From: an uncultured Collinsella sp.
GTDB lineage: Bacteria; Actinomycetota; Coriobacteriia; Coriobacteriales; Coriobacteriaceae
Assembly (NCBI GenBank): GCA_934654625.1
Contig: CAKUGM010000008.1
Coordinates: 1-45,697, forward strand
Direction: 5' to 3'
Length of the DNA: 45,697 nucleotides
Every line of letters begins with the position of its first letter. Position 1 is the stretch's first letter. Below the pieces are notes generated by a model that was given only the letters and a program-made list of their open reading frames with translations, had not been told where the DNA came from and searched no databases. The position numbers and the translations under genes are program-made. Below are positions 33,019-41,143 of this stretch, piece by piece.

Positions 33019-33465
33019 ATGATAGGTTTACTTTTGACTGGTCACGACCAGTTTGCTTGCGGGCTATTAAGCGCAATCAACATGGTCGCCGGCTCCCAGC
33101 CCCTTATCAATGCCCTTCCTTTTGAAGATCATCACGCTGCCACGTATCCTGCCGAGTTGCATGCAGCTATCGCTTCGCTTAACTCGGAGGCGGATGGGGT
33201 TATTGTCCTTACTGACTTTATGGGTGGCACCCCTTGGAACCAGGCAATGATTGCGACTCAGGGTTTTTCCGATGTTGCGGTTGTCGCCGGCGCGAACGTT
33301 CCGATGCTTCTCGAAACGCTCGATTATCGTGAGTCCGACTACAGCCTCGACGAAATGGTTGAGGAGCTTGTTGCGGCCGGTAAAGATGGCGTACTTCACC
33401 GAAATTTGCCTAAGCGAAGGTTGGTCGAGCACGAAGACCCTAGCGAGCAGGGGGAAGGCATTTAG
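33019..33465 (+). CDS. PTS mannose/fructose/sorbose-family EIIA
   Basis: 148 aa. The ManX/EIIA-type opening MIGLLLTGHDQFACG puts phospho-His at residue 9. DFMGGTPWNQAM is the family's conserved loop, and GANVPMLLETL follows. It carries phosphate from HPr to the EIIB of the mannose family. The EIIB gene lies 102 bp downstream, but no EIIC or EIID genes are in the window. Promoter candidate at 32945-32956. The end of the gene is part of a large hairpin (33428-33487). Aga-type EIIA (AgaF) is a possible finer label. Confidence 0.82.
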   Translation: MIGLLLTGHDQFACGLLSAINMVAGSQPLINALPFEDHHAATYPAELHAAIASLNSEADGVIVLTDFMGGTPWNQAMIATQGFSDVAVVAGANVPMLLETLDYRESDYSLDEMVEELVAAGKDGVLHRNLPKRRLVEHEDPSEQGEGI

Positions 33466-33490
33466 CCATCGCTAGGGTCCTCGTGCTTTT
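33428..33490 (+). terminator. 19-bp hairpin with T4 at the EIIA/EIIB junction, overlapping the EIIA stop
   Basis: The arms 33428-33446 and 33469-33487 (AGCACGA, one mismatch, GACCCTAGCGA) pair over 19 bp with a 22-nt loop that contains the EIIA stop codon. TTTT follows. It would attenuate expression of EIIB; ribosomes translating to the EIIA stop would cover its 5' arm. Confidence 0.65.
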
Positions 33491-33566
33491 GACCGCCAGT
33501 GCCAGTCGGTGCAGTGAGATCTCGCGCGGAGAGTCGCGCGACGTGAGTTTGAAGGGAATGCGTAGC

Positions 33567-34049
33567 GTGGCGGAGCCGAATATTCTTCTGACGCGTATCG
33601 ATAACAGGCTCATCCATGGGCAGGTCGTTAACCAGTGGAATGCCGTAGTCGGGGCAAATTTGATTCTTGTCGCCAATGACGGCGTTGCCAACAACGACAT
33701 CCGTCAGCGACTCATGGACATGGCCGCTCCCGAGGGCGTCGCAATGCGGTACTTCTCGTTGCAAAAAACCATCGATGTGATTCATCAAGCATCTTCCGAT
33801 CAGTTGATTTTCCTGGTGGTTGATAACCCGACGGATGTTTTGACGCTTGTTCGCGGTGGCGTTCCCATCTCCAAGGTCAACGTTGGCAATATGCATATGG
33901 CCGAAGGTCGCCGTCAGGTTACCACGAGCGTTGCGGTGGACGATGCGGACGTCGCTGCCTTTAGGGAACTGCGCGACCTCGGTGTCGAGCTTGAGGTTCA
34001 GCGCGTCCCAAGCGCGCCGGTAGAAGATTTGAGCGTTTTGTTCGAATAG
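33567..34049 (+). CDS. PTS mannose/sorbose-family EIIB
   Basis: 160 aa from GTG 33567, which gives the canonical N-terminus MAEPNILLTRIDNRLIHGQV with phospho-His17; GAAGGGA is 9 bases upstream. The ATG at 33558 is too close to that site. NPTDVLTLVRGG and NVGNMHMAEGRRQ are family features. EIIB takes phosphate from the EIIA and passes it to sugar bound by EIIC/EIID, which are not here. The AgaV/SorB type is plausible. Confidence 0.82.
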   Translation: MAEPNILLTRIDNRLIHGQVVNQWNAVVGANLILVANDGVANNDIRQRLMDMAAPEGVAMRYFSLQKTIDVIHQASSDQLIFLVVDNPTDVLTLVRGGVPISKVNVGNMHMAEGRRQVTTSVAVDDADVAAFRELRDLGVELEVQRVPSAPVEDLSVLFE

Positions 34050-34107
34050 ATTTACGTGCTGGTTCGAGTGGAGGCAAGCGGGCCGGTGCATTAGCTTTTG
34101 AGGACAT

Positions 34108-34872
34108 GTGAAAGTGAGGTCCGACGTGGCGGTAACAAGTAGGAAGCAGCCTCTATACGATCAGCTGGTCGATATTTTGAGCGAGAAGATCGAGCATGAG
34201 TTCCTCCCGGGTGACATGCTTCCTTCCGAGCGAGACCTTTCGGAACGCTACGGCCTCTCTCGCACGACGGTGCGCCTTGCCCTTCAGGAGCTTGAGAGCC
34301 TTGGTTTGGTGGTTCGTCAGCATGGGCGCGGCACGTTTGTCGCCGATCGCTCCGTCCATACCGCAAACCTCATGCAGACCTATAGCTTTACGCAGCAGAT
34401 GCGCGAGATGGGCCGCGATCCCAAGACCATTACGTTGGAGTTTGCCGAGGTCGAGGCCGATAAAAACCTTGCCGAGCACATGGGCTTGCGCTTGGGCGAG
34501 AAGGTTATCAAGATCGATCGCTTGCGCTGTGCGGACGACATGCCGCTCATGATCGAACGCACGCATTTGCCGATGCGAAAGTTCATGATGTTCAAGCGTC
34601 CGATGCTCGAGGGGAAATCTCTTTACGAGGTTATCGAGGGTGTTTTCCACGAAAAAGTGCGCGTGGCCGAAGAGGAGTTCTATGCGAGCATCGCTCGCCC
34701 GGCGGATGCTCGCCTTTTGGGCATTGGCGAGGGCGCGCCGGTGCTGGATCTCGAGCGCGTGACGTACAACACGCATAACGAGATCATCGAGTACACGCTT
34801 TCTGTGGCTCGTGCCGACCAATTCAAATACAAGGTCTTCCACTACCGGAACGATCCGCTCCAGCAGGGTTGA
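34108..34872 (+). CDS. GntR/HutC-family regulator, NagR/DasR-like
   Basis: 254 aa from GTG 34108 (a GTG at 34126 behind GAGGT is a good alternative). The wHTH domain (about 15-80) has the GntR pattern LPSERDLSERYGLSRTTVRLAL and QHGRGTFVADR. The C-terminal UTRA domain (about 95-250) carries TLEFAEVEADKNLAEHMGL and the effector region ERTHLP. HutC-type members bind sugar phosphates; NagR and DasR bind GlcNAc-6-P or GlcN-6-P and repress GlcNAc uptake and breakdown genes. It sits directly before nagA, and matching operators lie before the PTS genes, which supports that role. Confidence 0.85.
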   Translation: MKVRSDVAVTSRKQPLYDQLVDILSEKIEHEFLPGDMLPSERDLSERYGLSRTTVRLALQELESLGLVVRQHGRGTFVADRSVHTANLMQTYSFTQQMREMGRDPKTITLEFAEVEADKNLAEHMGLRLGEKVIKIDRLRCADDMPLMIERTHLPMRKFMMFKRPMLEGKSLYEVIEGVFHEKVRVAEEEFYASIARPADARLLGIGEGAPVLDLERVTYNTHNEIIEYTLSVARADQFKYKVFHYRNDPLQQG

Positions 34873-34920
34873 TAACGGCGACGAATCGTTGGGATAATCG
34901 ATACGACAGGGAGTAATAAA

Positions 34921-36084
34921 TTGGCTACTTATGCACTTTCAAACGCTCGCTTCGTTCTACCCGGCAGGGTTATGAACACGGGGTATCTACCAGTGGTTGA
35001 CGGTCACTTTGGAGCATGGCAGGCTGAAGTCCCTGAGTGCGAGATCGTCGATTGCCAGGGACGCTGGGTCGCGCCTGGTTTTGTGGATACGCACATCCAC
35101 GGTTTCTATAACCACGCAACGACCGATTGTGATGCCGAGGGGATTAATATTTCCAGCGCAGAGCTCGTTCGTCGCGGCACCACCTCGTGGGTTCCCACTA
35201 CGTTTACCGAGTCTCCGGAGAATATTCGTGCTGCCTGCGCAGCGATCGCAGAGGCGGACGAAGTACGTGGCGACGAGTTCATGGGCGCCCGCATCCAGGG
35301 CGTCTATCTGGAAGGTCCGTTCTTCACACAAAAGCACGTGGGTGCGCAGAATCCGGCGTTTTTGATCGATCCGTCCTACGATCTGTTCGCCGACTGGCAG
35401 GACGCCGCGGGCGGCCGCATCGTCAAGAGTGCGCTTGCCCCCGAGCACGAAGGCTCGCTCGAGTACATCGCAGCTCTCGCCGCCGAGAACGTCGTGACGA
35501 GCATCGGCCACTCCGATGCGACCTTCGACGAGGCGCTTGCTGCGGTGAATGCCGGCTCCACGTGCTTCACCCACACCTATAACGGCATGCGTGGCCTGCA
35601 TCATCGCGACCCGGGCATCGTCGGCTGCGCGATGGTCACGCCCGATACGTATGCCGAGGTCATCGCGGACGGCCACCACGTGATGCCCGCTGCGATCGAG
35701 GCGCTCGTCCGCGCCAAGGGTTGGGACCACGTGGCCCTCATCACGGACGCCCTGGGCTGCGCTGGTATGCCTGACGGTGAGTACGTGAGCGGCGGCCTGC
35801 CTGTCGTTATGCGCGACGGCGCTTGTTATCTGCGCGATGCGGGCAACCTGGCCGGTTCCGTTGCCGTGATGTGCGACGTGGTGAAAAACGTCTTCGACTG
35901 GAGCATTGTTTCGGCCGAGCAGGCGATTCGCATGGGTAGCGAGGTGCCGGCGCGCTCTGCGCACATCAGCGATCGTTGTGGCTTTATCGCCCCGGGTCGC
36001 CGCGCCGATTTCGTTATGCTCAACGATGATCTGACGCTTGACGCAACGTATCTGGGCGGTGTGCTCGTTCCGGCGGGGGAGTAG
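34921..36084 (+). CDS. nagA: N-acetylglucosamine-6-phosphate deacetylase
   Basis: 387 aa. TTG start 7 bp after AGGGAG. Amidohydrolase fold with APGFVDTHIHGFYNH (HxH), the LEGPFFTQKHVGAQNP loop with the metal-binding Glu, SIGHSDATFDEA, THTYNGMRGLHHRDPG, and the catalytic Asp in LITDALGCAG. It removes acetate from GlcNAc-6-P, producing GlcN-6-P for glycolysis or wall synthesis. The GntR gene is 48 bp upstream, so the two are probably one operon. No nagB deaminase is present. GalNAc-6-P deacetylase (AgaA) is the main alternative given the neighbours. Confidence 0.9.
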   Translation: MATYALSNARFVLPGRVMNTGYLPVVDGHFGAWQAEVPECEIVDCQGRWVAPGFVDTHIHGFYNHATTDCDAEGINISSAELVRRGTTSWVPTTFTESPENIRAACAAIAEADEVRGDEFMGARIQGVYLEGPFFTQKHVGAQNPAFLIDPSYDLFADWQDAAGGRIVKSALAPEHEGSLEYIAALAAENVVTSIGHSDATFDEALAAVNAGSTCFTHTYNGMRGLHHRDPGIVGCAMVTPDTYAEVIADGHHVMPAAIEALVRAKGWDHVALITDALGCAGMPDGEYVSGGLPVVMRDGACYLRDAGNLAGSVAVMCDVVKNVFDWSIVSAEQAIRMGSEVPARSAHISDRCGFIAPGRRADFVMLNDDLTLDATYLGGVLVPAGE

Positions 36085-36122
36085 CCGGCATTCTTGCGTG
36101 TCGCCGACATTTTTGAACTAGA

Positions 36123-36154
36123 TGGGGCCACTCGACTGCATTCGAGTGGCCCCA
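36123..36154. terminator. Bidirectional terminator between nagA and the DeoR gene
   Basis: TGGGGCCACTCGA (36123-36135), loop CTGCAT, TCGAGTGGCCCCA (36142-36154). A perfect 13-bp stem in the gap between convergent genes, followed by TTTG on the plus strand. Confidence 0.8.
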
Positions 36155-36181
36155 TTTGTTCTTATGCGTGAAAGCGATGCC

Positions 36182-36985
36182 TTACGAGGCGACGAGCAGG
36201 CGCGGCGCGTGCTCGCCGCGCTCGGAGCACTCGGCGATTTCTTGGGCAAGAATTCCTTCCGGGTCTTTGTCCATAACGATGGTGTCGATCTTACTCAGTG
36301 GGGCAAAGAGCATAAGGCCACCGGTATTGATCTTTGTTGAGTCGATGAGTGCGATCGAGGCGGCGGCGGCTTCGATAAAAGCGCTTTTTACCTGCGCCAT
36401 CTGCTCGAAATTGGTCATGAGGCCCCGGTTGGGCACAAACGAGGTGGGGCAGAGGAACGCTTTGTCGGCGTGAAGGACTTCGAGCGCGCGCAAGGCGAGC
36501 GGTCCATAGAGATAACGATGGCCTTTTCGAAGAGTTCCCCCCAGCAGGACCACGTCGGTTTGAGGAAGGCTGTCGTCGATATAGTTGGCGATGGTGACGT
36601 CTGCGGTGATGACGGTTATATCGCGGCGTGCGGCAAGCGCGCGCACGAACTCGAGCGCGGTGGTGCCGGAGTCTACGATGATCGAGTCGCCGTCGTCGAC
36701 GAGTGCAATGGCGGTTTGCGCGATGGCCTGCTTGGCAGCAACGTTGAGGTTGATGCGTTTGTCTTGGATAGAGACGGTGAGCGCTTTGTGAAGCGACACG
36801 GCCCCTCCGTGCGTGCGCCGCAGTTTGCCTGCGGCTTCGAGGGCGTCAAGATCGGCACGGGCGGTGACGGCGGAGACGCTAAAGGTTTGGGCGAGGTCCG
36901 CGACTTGCACGGATGCGGAGTGTTCGAGCATGGTGAGAATGGCTGCGCGTCGTTCTTCGGCAAAGGTGTGCGCGATGCTGCTCAT
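36182..36985 (-). CDS. DeoR-family transcriptional regulator
   Basis: 267 aa. The N-terminal wHTH domain has VQVADLAQTFSVSAVTARAD and LRRTHGGAV, the classic DeoR signature; the DeoRC sugar-phosphate domain follows with DGDSIIVDSGTTAL and LLGGTLRKGHRYLYG. ATG 36985 is behind GGAGGA on the minus strand; a longer frame upstream has no binding site. It is divergent from an aldolase gene, with two TTACGTAAA sites between (37044-37092). Repressors of this group (AgaR, GatR, FruR, LacR) respond to sugar phosphates and often control the adjacent aldolase gene. Target assignment is inference. Confidence 0.88.
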   Translation of the reverse strand: MSSIAHTFAEERRAAILTMLEHSASVQVADLAQTFSVSAVTARADLDALEAAGKLRRTHGGAVSLHKALTVSIQDKRINLNVAAKQAIAQTAIALVDDGDSIIVDSGTTALEFVRALAARRDITVITADVTIANYIDDSLPQTDVVLLGGTLRKGHRYLYGPLALRALEVLHADKAFLCPTSFVPNRGLMTNFEQMAQVKSAFIEAAAASIALIDSTKINTGGLMLFAPLSKIDTIVMDKDPEGILAQEIAECSERGEHAPRLLVAS

Positions 36986-37043
36986 GTGAATCCTCCGGTC
37001 ACGCGAGGGAAATGTGCAGATTCTATTTTGCTTTATTTTCGTA

Positions 37044-37092
37044 TTACGTAAAGAAAAACATATCGTTTGCTTGCCTTTTACGTAAATGAAAA
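37044..37092. promoter_or_regulatory. Two TTACGTAAA operator-like sites in the divergent region
   Basis: TTACGTAAAGAAAA (37044-37057) and TTACGTAAATGAAAA (37078-37092) are direct copies 34 bp apart, about three helical turns, each with the palindrome TTACGTAA. They lie in the 317-bp gap between the DeoR gene and the aldolase gene. A TATAC sequence near 37220 may be the aldolase -10. Nothing else was seen in the gap. Confidence 0.55.
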
Positions 37093-37302
37093 GGTGGGCA
37101 ATGGGGATGAAGCTCTCGAAGCAGGTGGTACCAAGCGAGGAGAGATGCTCGATGGTTGCGTTTGCTTGTGAATGAGGCCTCCTTCGCCAGGCGACGGCTT
37201 CGCAGGTAGCGGGCGCGGTTTTATACAATAACGGCAACGTTTTGCCCGCGCGGGGATGCGCGGGGCCACTATGCCGGAGAACCCGTGCAGAAGGGAGCGA
37301 TC

Positions 37303-38154
37303 ATGCTCGTTACCACCAAGGAGATGCTGCTCGACGCCAAGAAGAACCACTACGGCGTGGGCGCCTTCAACATCGAGAACCTCGAGTTCGTCATGGCCGT
37401 GCTCAAGGCTGCCGAAGAGACCAAGTCTCCCGTTATCATGCAGACCACCCCGGGCACCATCAAAACCGCCGGCCTCGATTACTTCTACGGCATGGTCAAG
37501 GCCGCGGCCGAGCGCACCGAGATCCCCGTGGCGCTTCACCTGGACCACGGCGATGGCTACAACCGCTGCATGCAGGCCCTGCGTACCGGCTACACTTCCG
37601 TCATGATCGACGGTAGCCACGAGCTGTTCGAGGACAACATCGCCCTTACCAAGTCCGTTGCCGACGCCGGCGCCGCCATGGGCGTGCCCGTGGAGGCCGA
37701 GCTTGGCAAAGTTGGCGGCAAAGAGGACGACGGCCCGGCGGTCGAGGGCGAGAATCCCTACACCGACCCCGATGAGGCCGTGGAGTTCGTGGAGCGCACC
37801 GGCTGCACCAGCCTCGCCATCGGCGTGGGCACCGCGCACGGCGTGTATGTGGGAACCCCGCATATCCAGCAGGATGTGGTCAAGGCCATCGCTTCCAAGC
37901 TCGATATCCCGCTGGTTCTGCACGGCACTTCCGGCGTGCCCGACGAGCAGGTTGCCGAGGCCATCAAGAATGGCATCTGCAAGGTCAACTATGCCACCGA
38001 GCTGCGCCAGGCCTTCACCAAGGGCTACATGCGCTACATGTCCGAGAACCCCGAGTGCTTCGATCCCAAGAAGCCGGGCCGCGAGGGCATGGCCGAGATC
38101 ACGAACATCGTGAAGATTCGCATGGAGAACCTGGGCTCCGTTGGTCGCGCATAA
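37303..38154 (+). CDS. Class II aldolase, tagatose-1,6-bisphosphate type (GatY/KbaY-like)
   Basis: 283 aa. Class II zinc aldolase with LHLDHGD (metal-binding His), VEAELGKVGGKEDD, GTAHGVY, LVLHGTSGVP and the C-terminal GICKVNYATEL and GRA end. The pattern of VEAELG, GICK and the final GRA is close to GatY/KbaY, which split tagatose-1,6-bisphosphate into dihydroxyacetone phosphate and glyceraldehyde 3-phosphate. Fructose-bisphosphate aldolase is the main alternative. RBS AAGGGAG, 5 bp from ATG 37303. Divergent from the DeoR gene, with which it may be co-regulated. Confidence 0.85.
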   Translation: MLVTTKEMLLDAKKNHYGVGAFNIENLEFVMAVLKAAEETKSPVIMQTTPGTIKTAGLDYFYGMVKAAAERTEIPVALHLDHGDGYNRCMQALRTGYTSVMIDGSHELFEDNIALTKSVADAGAAMGVPVEAELGKVGGKEDDGPAVEGENPYTDPDEAVEFVERTGCTSLAIGVGTAHGVYVGTPHIQQDVVKAIASKLDIPLVLHGTSGVPDEQVAEAIKNGICKVNYATELRQAFTKGYMRYMSENPECFDPKKPGREGMAEITNIVKIRMENLGSVGRA

Positions 38155-38178
38155 GGCCAAGACTCATTTTGATTTCAA

Positions 38179-38211
38179 AAGGGCTTCGGAGGACTCCGGG
38201 GCCCTTTTTGT
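38179..38211 (+). terminator. Terminator after the aldolase gene
   Basis: AAGGGC, a bulge, TCGGAG, loop GA, CTCCGG, GCCCTT, then T5. Confidence 0.8.
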
Positions 38212-38261
38212 GTGACAATACCTCGGGTTTAGTTGTCGTGTTTTTGCGGGGGAAGAGGGCT

Positions 38262-39233
38262 GTGGCCAACAAGCTGGATATTTCGAATGCAAAGCCGTTT
38301 GACGACGGAGTACCGGTAGATCCCGAGGATCGCGCGCCGGGCGAGCTGCGCGGCGCGGGCGCCCGCTCCCCGCTTTTTTGGAAGCTCATGCTCGTTGCCA
38401 TGGCGCTCATGTGGGGTTTCTCCTTTTGCATGATGAAGGACGTGCTCGACGCGCTGCCGCCGTTCCTGCTGCTTGCCTGCCGCTTCCTCATTGCAGCGGC
38501 AATTATGCTCGTCCTGTTTTTTCGTCGCATTCGCGCCCATCTCAACCGGACCTATATCATTGCCGGTATTTTGATGGGCGGCTCATTGTGGGCGGCGTAC
38601 GTGTTGCAGACCGTGGGTCTCGTCGATACCACGGCGGGAAAGAACGCCTTCTTGACGGGAACGTACTGCGTGCTCGTGCCCTTTATCGGACATGCGGTGA
38701 TGGGCGAGAAGCTCACACGCTATAACCTGGGGGCGGCTTTTTTGTGCCTCACGGGTATCGCGTTCGTGGCGCTCGATAGCTTTACCGTGGGGAAGGGCGA
38801 CCTCTTGACGCTTGCGGGGGCGGTCTTTTTTGCAATCGAGATCGTGGTCGCCGCGAAGTTCGGGCGCGACCTCGACGTCAATGCCATCACGTTTTGGATG
38901 TTCTTGGTGGTAGCGCTGCTGTGTGTCGCCGGGTTTGCGCTGACCGAGCAGATGCCTCCGGCCTCGATATTCACGCCGTCACTTATCGGTACGGTATTGT
39001 TCCTTGCAGTGATGTGCACGTGTGTGGGCATGCTCGTTCAGAATCTGGGCCTCGCGCATGTTCCCTCTTCGACGGGCTCGCTGCTGCTTTCGCTCGAGTC
39101 GCCCTCGGGCGTGCTCTTCTCGGTGCTCTTGGGCGGGGAAGTGCTCAGCGGCCGCTTGTTGCTCGGGTTTGCGCTGATCTTCATCTCGATCGTTCTTTCG
39201 GAGACGCACTTCGCATTTCTGCGTCGAAATTGA
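38262..39233 (+). CDS. EamA/DMT-family transporter
   Basis: 323 aa from GTG 38262, just behind GGGGGAAGAGGG. A hydrophilic N-terminal tail of about 40 residues is followed by ten predicted transmembrane helices in two five-helix EamA repeats (LMWGFSFCMMKDVLDALPP, and GLAHVPSSTGSLLLSLESP). These exporters move amino acids, nucleobases or other metabolites; the substrate is unknown. It lies 74 bp before hisS, in the same direction. Confidence 0.85.
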   Translation: MANKLDISNAKPFDDGVPVDPEDRAPGELRGAGARSPLFWKLMLVAMALMWGFSFCMMKDVLDALPPFLLLACRFLIAAAIMLVLFFRRIRAHLNRTYIIAGILMGGSLWAAYVLQTVGLVDTTAGKNAFLTGTYCVLVPFIGHAVMGEKLTRYNLGAAFLCLTGIAFVALDSFTVGKGDLLTLAGAVFFAIEIVVAAKFGRDLDVNAITFWMFLVVALLCVAGFALTEQMPPASIFTPSLIGTVLFLAVMCTCVGMLVQNLGLAHVPSSTGSLLLSLESPSGVLFSVLLGGEVLSGRLLLGFALIFISIVLSETHFAFLRRN

Positions 39234-39307
39234 TGCAAATCAACTGGTCGGTTGCGTATCCACTATAATATTGGGCGTTTGAATGCGCTGAAGGAAAGGT
39301 GTGCTCC

Positions 39308-40621
39308 ATGCAGGCACAGAAGGCAGAAGGTACCAAAGATCTGATCGGCAGCGAGATGCGTGCGTGGCAGCACATGCAAGAAGTTGCCGCCAGCGTGTTT
39401 GAGCCGTACGGTTTCGAGCCGATTGAGACTCCCGCCATCGAGCAGGTCGATGTCTTTGTGCATGGTATCGGCCAGTCCACGGACGTGGTCCGCAAGGAGA
39501 TGTTCCGCGTGTTTTCGGGCGCCAACTTTGCGCGCGTGCTGGAGGAGGGCACCGACGCCAAGCTCAAGGCAAAGCAGCGCTTGGCTCTGCGTCCCGAGGG
39601 AACGGCCGGTGTCGTGCGCTCTGTGGTGGAAAACAATCTGGTTCCGCAGGGTTCCGCTCCCTTCAAGGCGTACTATGCCGAGGCGATGTTTCGCGGCGAG
39701 CGCCCACAGAAGGGCCGTTTGCGTCAGTTCCATCAGGTGGGCATCGAGTGGCTGGGCGCTCCCGATCCCGCAGCAGATGCCGAGTGCATCATCATGCTCA
39801 TGGAGTTCTACAAGCGCCTGGGCTTTGATTTGTCCAAGCTGCGTCTTCTGATCAATTCGATGGGCGACCCTGCGTGCCGTCCCGCCTATCGCGATCAGGT
39901 GCGTCAGTTCATCCTGGACCATGCGGACGACATGTGCGACGAGTGCCGTGAGCGCGCGGAGATCAACCCGCTGCGCGCCTTCGATTGCAAAAACGACCAT
40001 TGCCGCGAGATCATGGCCGATGCCCCGCTTATGCGCGAGCATCTGTGCGACGAGTGTCGCGAGCACTATGAGCAGGTCAAACGCTACCTGGATGCTGCCG
40101 GTATCCAGTATGTTGAGGACCCGACGCTCGTGCGCGGCCTGGATTACTATACGCGTACCGTCTTTGAGGTCGAGGCTCCGGGCGCCGGCGTTGGCTCTAT
40201 TGGCGGCGGCGGTCGCTATGATGGCCTGGTTGAGCTCGAAGGCGGAAAGCATACGCCGGGCGTTGGCTTTGCCGTGGGCTTTGAGCGCGCGTTGCTGGCC
40301 CTCGAGGCGTTTGGCGGAAGCATGACTACGGTGGCCGCTCCCTGTGTGTATGTGGCCAACGTTTCGGCTGATCAGCGCGGTGATGTCTTTGCCGTGAGCA
40401 ACGAACTGCGTGCGGCGGGTATTCATACCGAGGCCGATTACCAGGGCCGTTCGCTTAAGGCCCAGTTCAAACAGGCCGACAAGCTGGGCGCCTCCCTCAT
40501 GGTGGTTATCGGTGCCGATGAGCTTGCAGAGGGTAAGGTCAAGCTGCGTGACATGGCAAGCCACGAGGAAGTTCTTGTCTCGCGCGACGCCGTGGTGACC
40601 GAGGTTTCGTCGCGCCTGTAG
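39308..40621 (+). CDS. hisS: Histidyl-tRNA synthetase
   Basis: 437 aa. Class II synthetase: motif 1 around FEPIETPAIEQVDVF, motif 2 at FRGERPQKGRLRQFHQVGIE, the histidine-binding loops LVRGLDYYTRTVFE and SIGGGGRYDGL, motif 3 around GVGFAVGFERALLAL, and the C-terminal anticodon-binding domain. Charges tRNA-His in the cytoplasm. ATG 39308 has AAGGAAAGG 8 bp upstream. A small insertion with CRPAYRDQ...CDECRERAE carries several Cys (CDEC, CDECREH), possibly a zinc site. Confidence 0.96.
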   Translation: MQAQKAEGTKDLIGSEMRAWQHMQEVAASVFEPYGFEPIETPAIEQVDVFVHGIGQSTDVVRKEMFRVFSGANFARVLEEGTDAKLKAKQRLALRPEGTAGVVRSVVENNLVPQGSAPFKAYYAEAMFRGERPQKGRLRQFHQVGIEWLGAPDPAADAECIIMLMEFYKRLGFDLSKLRLLINSMGDPACRPAYRDQVRQFILDHADDMCDECRERAEINPLRAFDCKNDHCREIMADAPLMREHLCDECREHYEQVKRYLDAAGIQYVEDPTLVRGLDYYTRTVFEVEAPGAGVGSIGGGGRYDGLVELEGGKHTPGVGFAVGFERALLALEAFGGSMTTVAAPCVYVANVSADQRGDVFAVSNELRAAGIHTEADYQGRSLKAQFKQADKLGASLMVVIGADELAEGKVKLRDMASHEEVLVSRDAVVTEVSSRL

Positions 40622-40660
40622 GGCATGAGCGTTATTCGCTTGCTCGTTGTTTGTTTTATA

Positions 40661-40691
40661 GGCGGCCGCGCGATGCGCGGCCGCCTTTTTT
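40661..40691 (+). terminator. Terminator of hisS
   Basis: GGCGGCCGCGC (40661-40671), loop GAT, GCGCGGCCGCC (40675-40685) and T6. Confidence 0.9.
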
Positions 40692-40776
40692 GGTGCAGCA
40701 GCACAGCGCGCCTTGCGTAAAACGGCTGCGCTGGCTGAAAAAAGGACCCGAATCGGTGTCGTGAAATACAAAACTC

Positions 40777-40917
40777 TTCGAAGTGCGTACCCTAAATCAA
40801 AAGTGCAAAGTAGACACCTGTTTTAGGCCAACAAAACTCCAGGATTGCAGGGGGTTAAATAATCGTTATGCTTGGCGATTTCGATTTAGGGTACGCACTT
40901 CGAATTGTTTTGTTGGC
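40777..40917. repeat. Perfect 22-bp inverted repeat enclosing 84 bp
   Basis: Arms 40777-40798 and 40883-40904 are exact reverse complements (core GTGCGTACCCTAAATC). A second pair, GCCAACAAAAC (40827-40837) and GTTTTGTTGGC (40907-40917), is also exact. The interior is not coding. The element lies between hisS and ppc and resembles a MITE or another mobile intergenic repeat; the spacing is too long for a normal terminator. Confidence 0.75.
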
Positions 40918-41056
40918 ATAGCATTTTACGGACGACGTTGAGTGAGAAGAAGACGGGCCATTTGACGACATTTGCCACCATATGTCCACGAACAAACGCT
41001 AAGTATTTCTAAACGGTTTCTGCAGTCTAGAGAAAGCCCCGTTTCGCGCAAGCGTT
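40918..41056. other. Upstream region of ppc, no gene recognised
   Basis: 139 bp of ordinary intergenic DNA between the inverted repeat and the ppc promoter. No repeats or RNA structures were noted. Confidence 0.5.
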
Positions 41057-41086
41057 TTGCCGCTCGCAAAATAGGGCGCTTATACT
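41057..41086 (+). promoter_or_regulatory. Promoter of ppc
   Basis: TTGCCG (41057-41062), an 18-bp spacer and TATACT (41081-41086). The start would fall near 41093, which argues against the ATG at 41099 as the ppc start. Confidence 0.6.
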
Positions 41087-41143
41087 TACACTCCAATAAT
41101 GGACAGCCCGATAGCGTGGAACAATCCAGAATGGAGCGTCGAT

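Noticed and set aside
32813..33022. A 69-codon plus-strand frame before the mannose-type EIIA gene
   Set aside because: It has no ribosome binding site, overlaps the EIIA promoter and start, and resembles no known protein.
40777..40904. Intrinsic terminator
   Set aside because: The arms are separated by 84 bp, there is no T run, and hisS already has a good terminator at 40661.
41099..41143. Longer ppc start
   Set aside because: The predicted transcript begins about 6 bp before the ATG at 41099 and no ribosome binding site precedes it.
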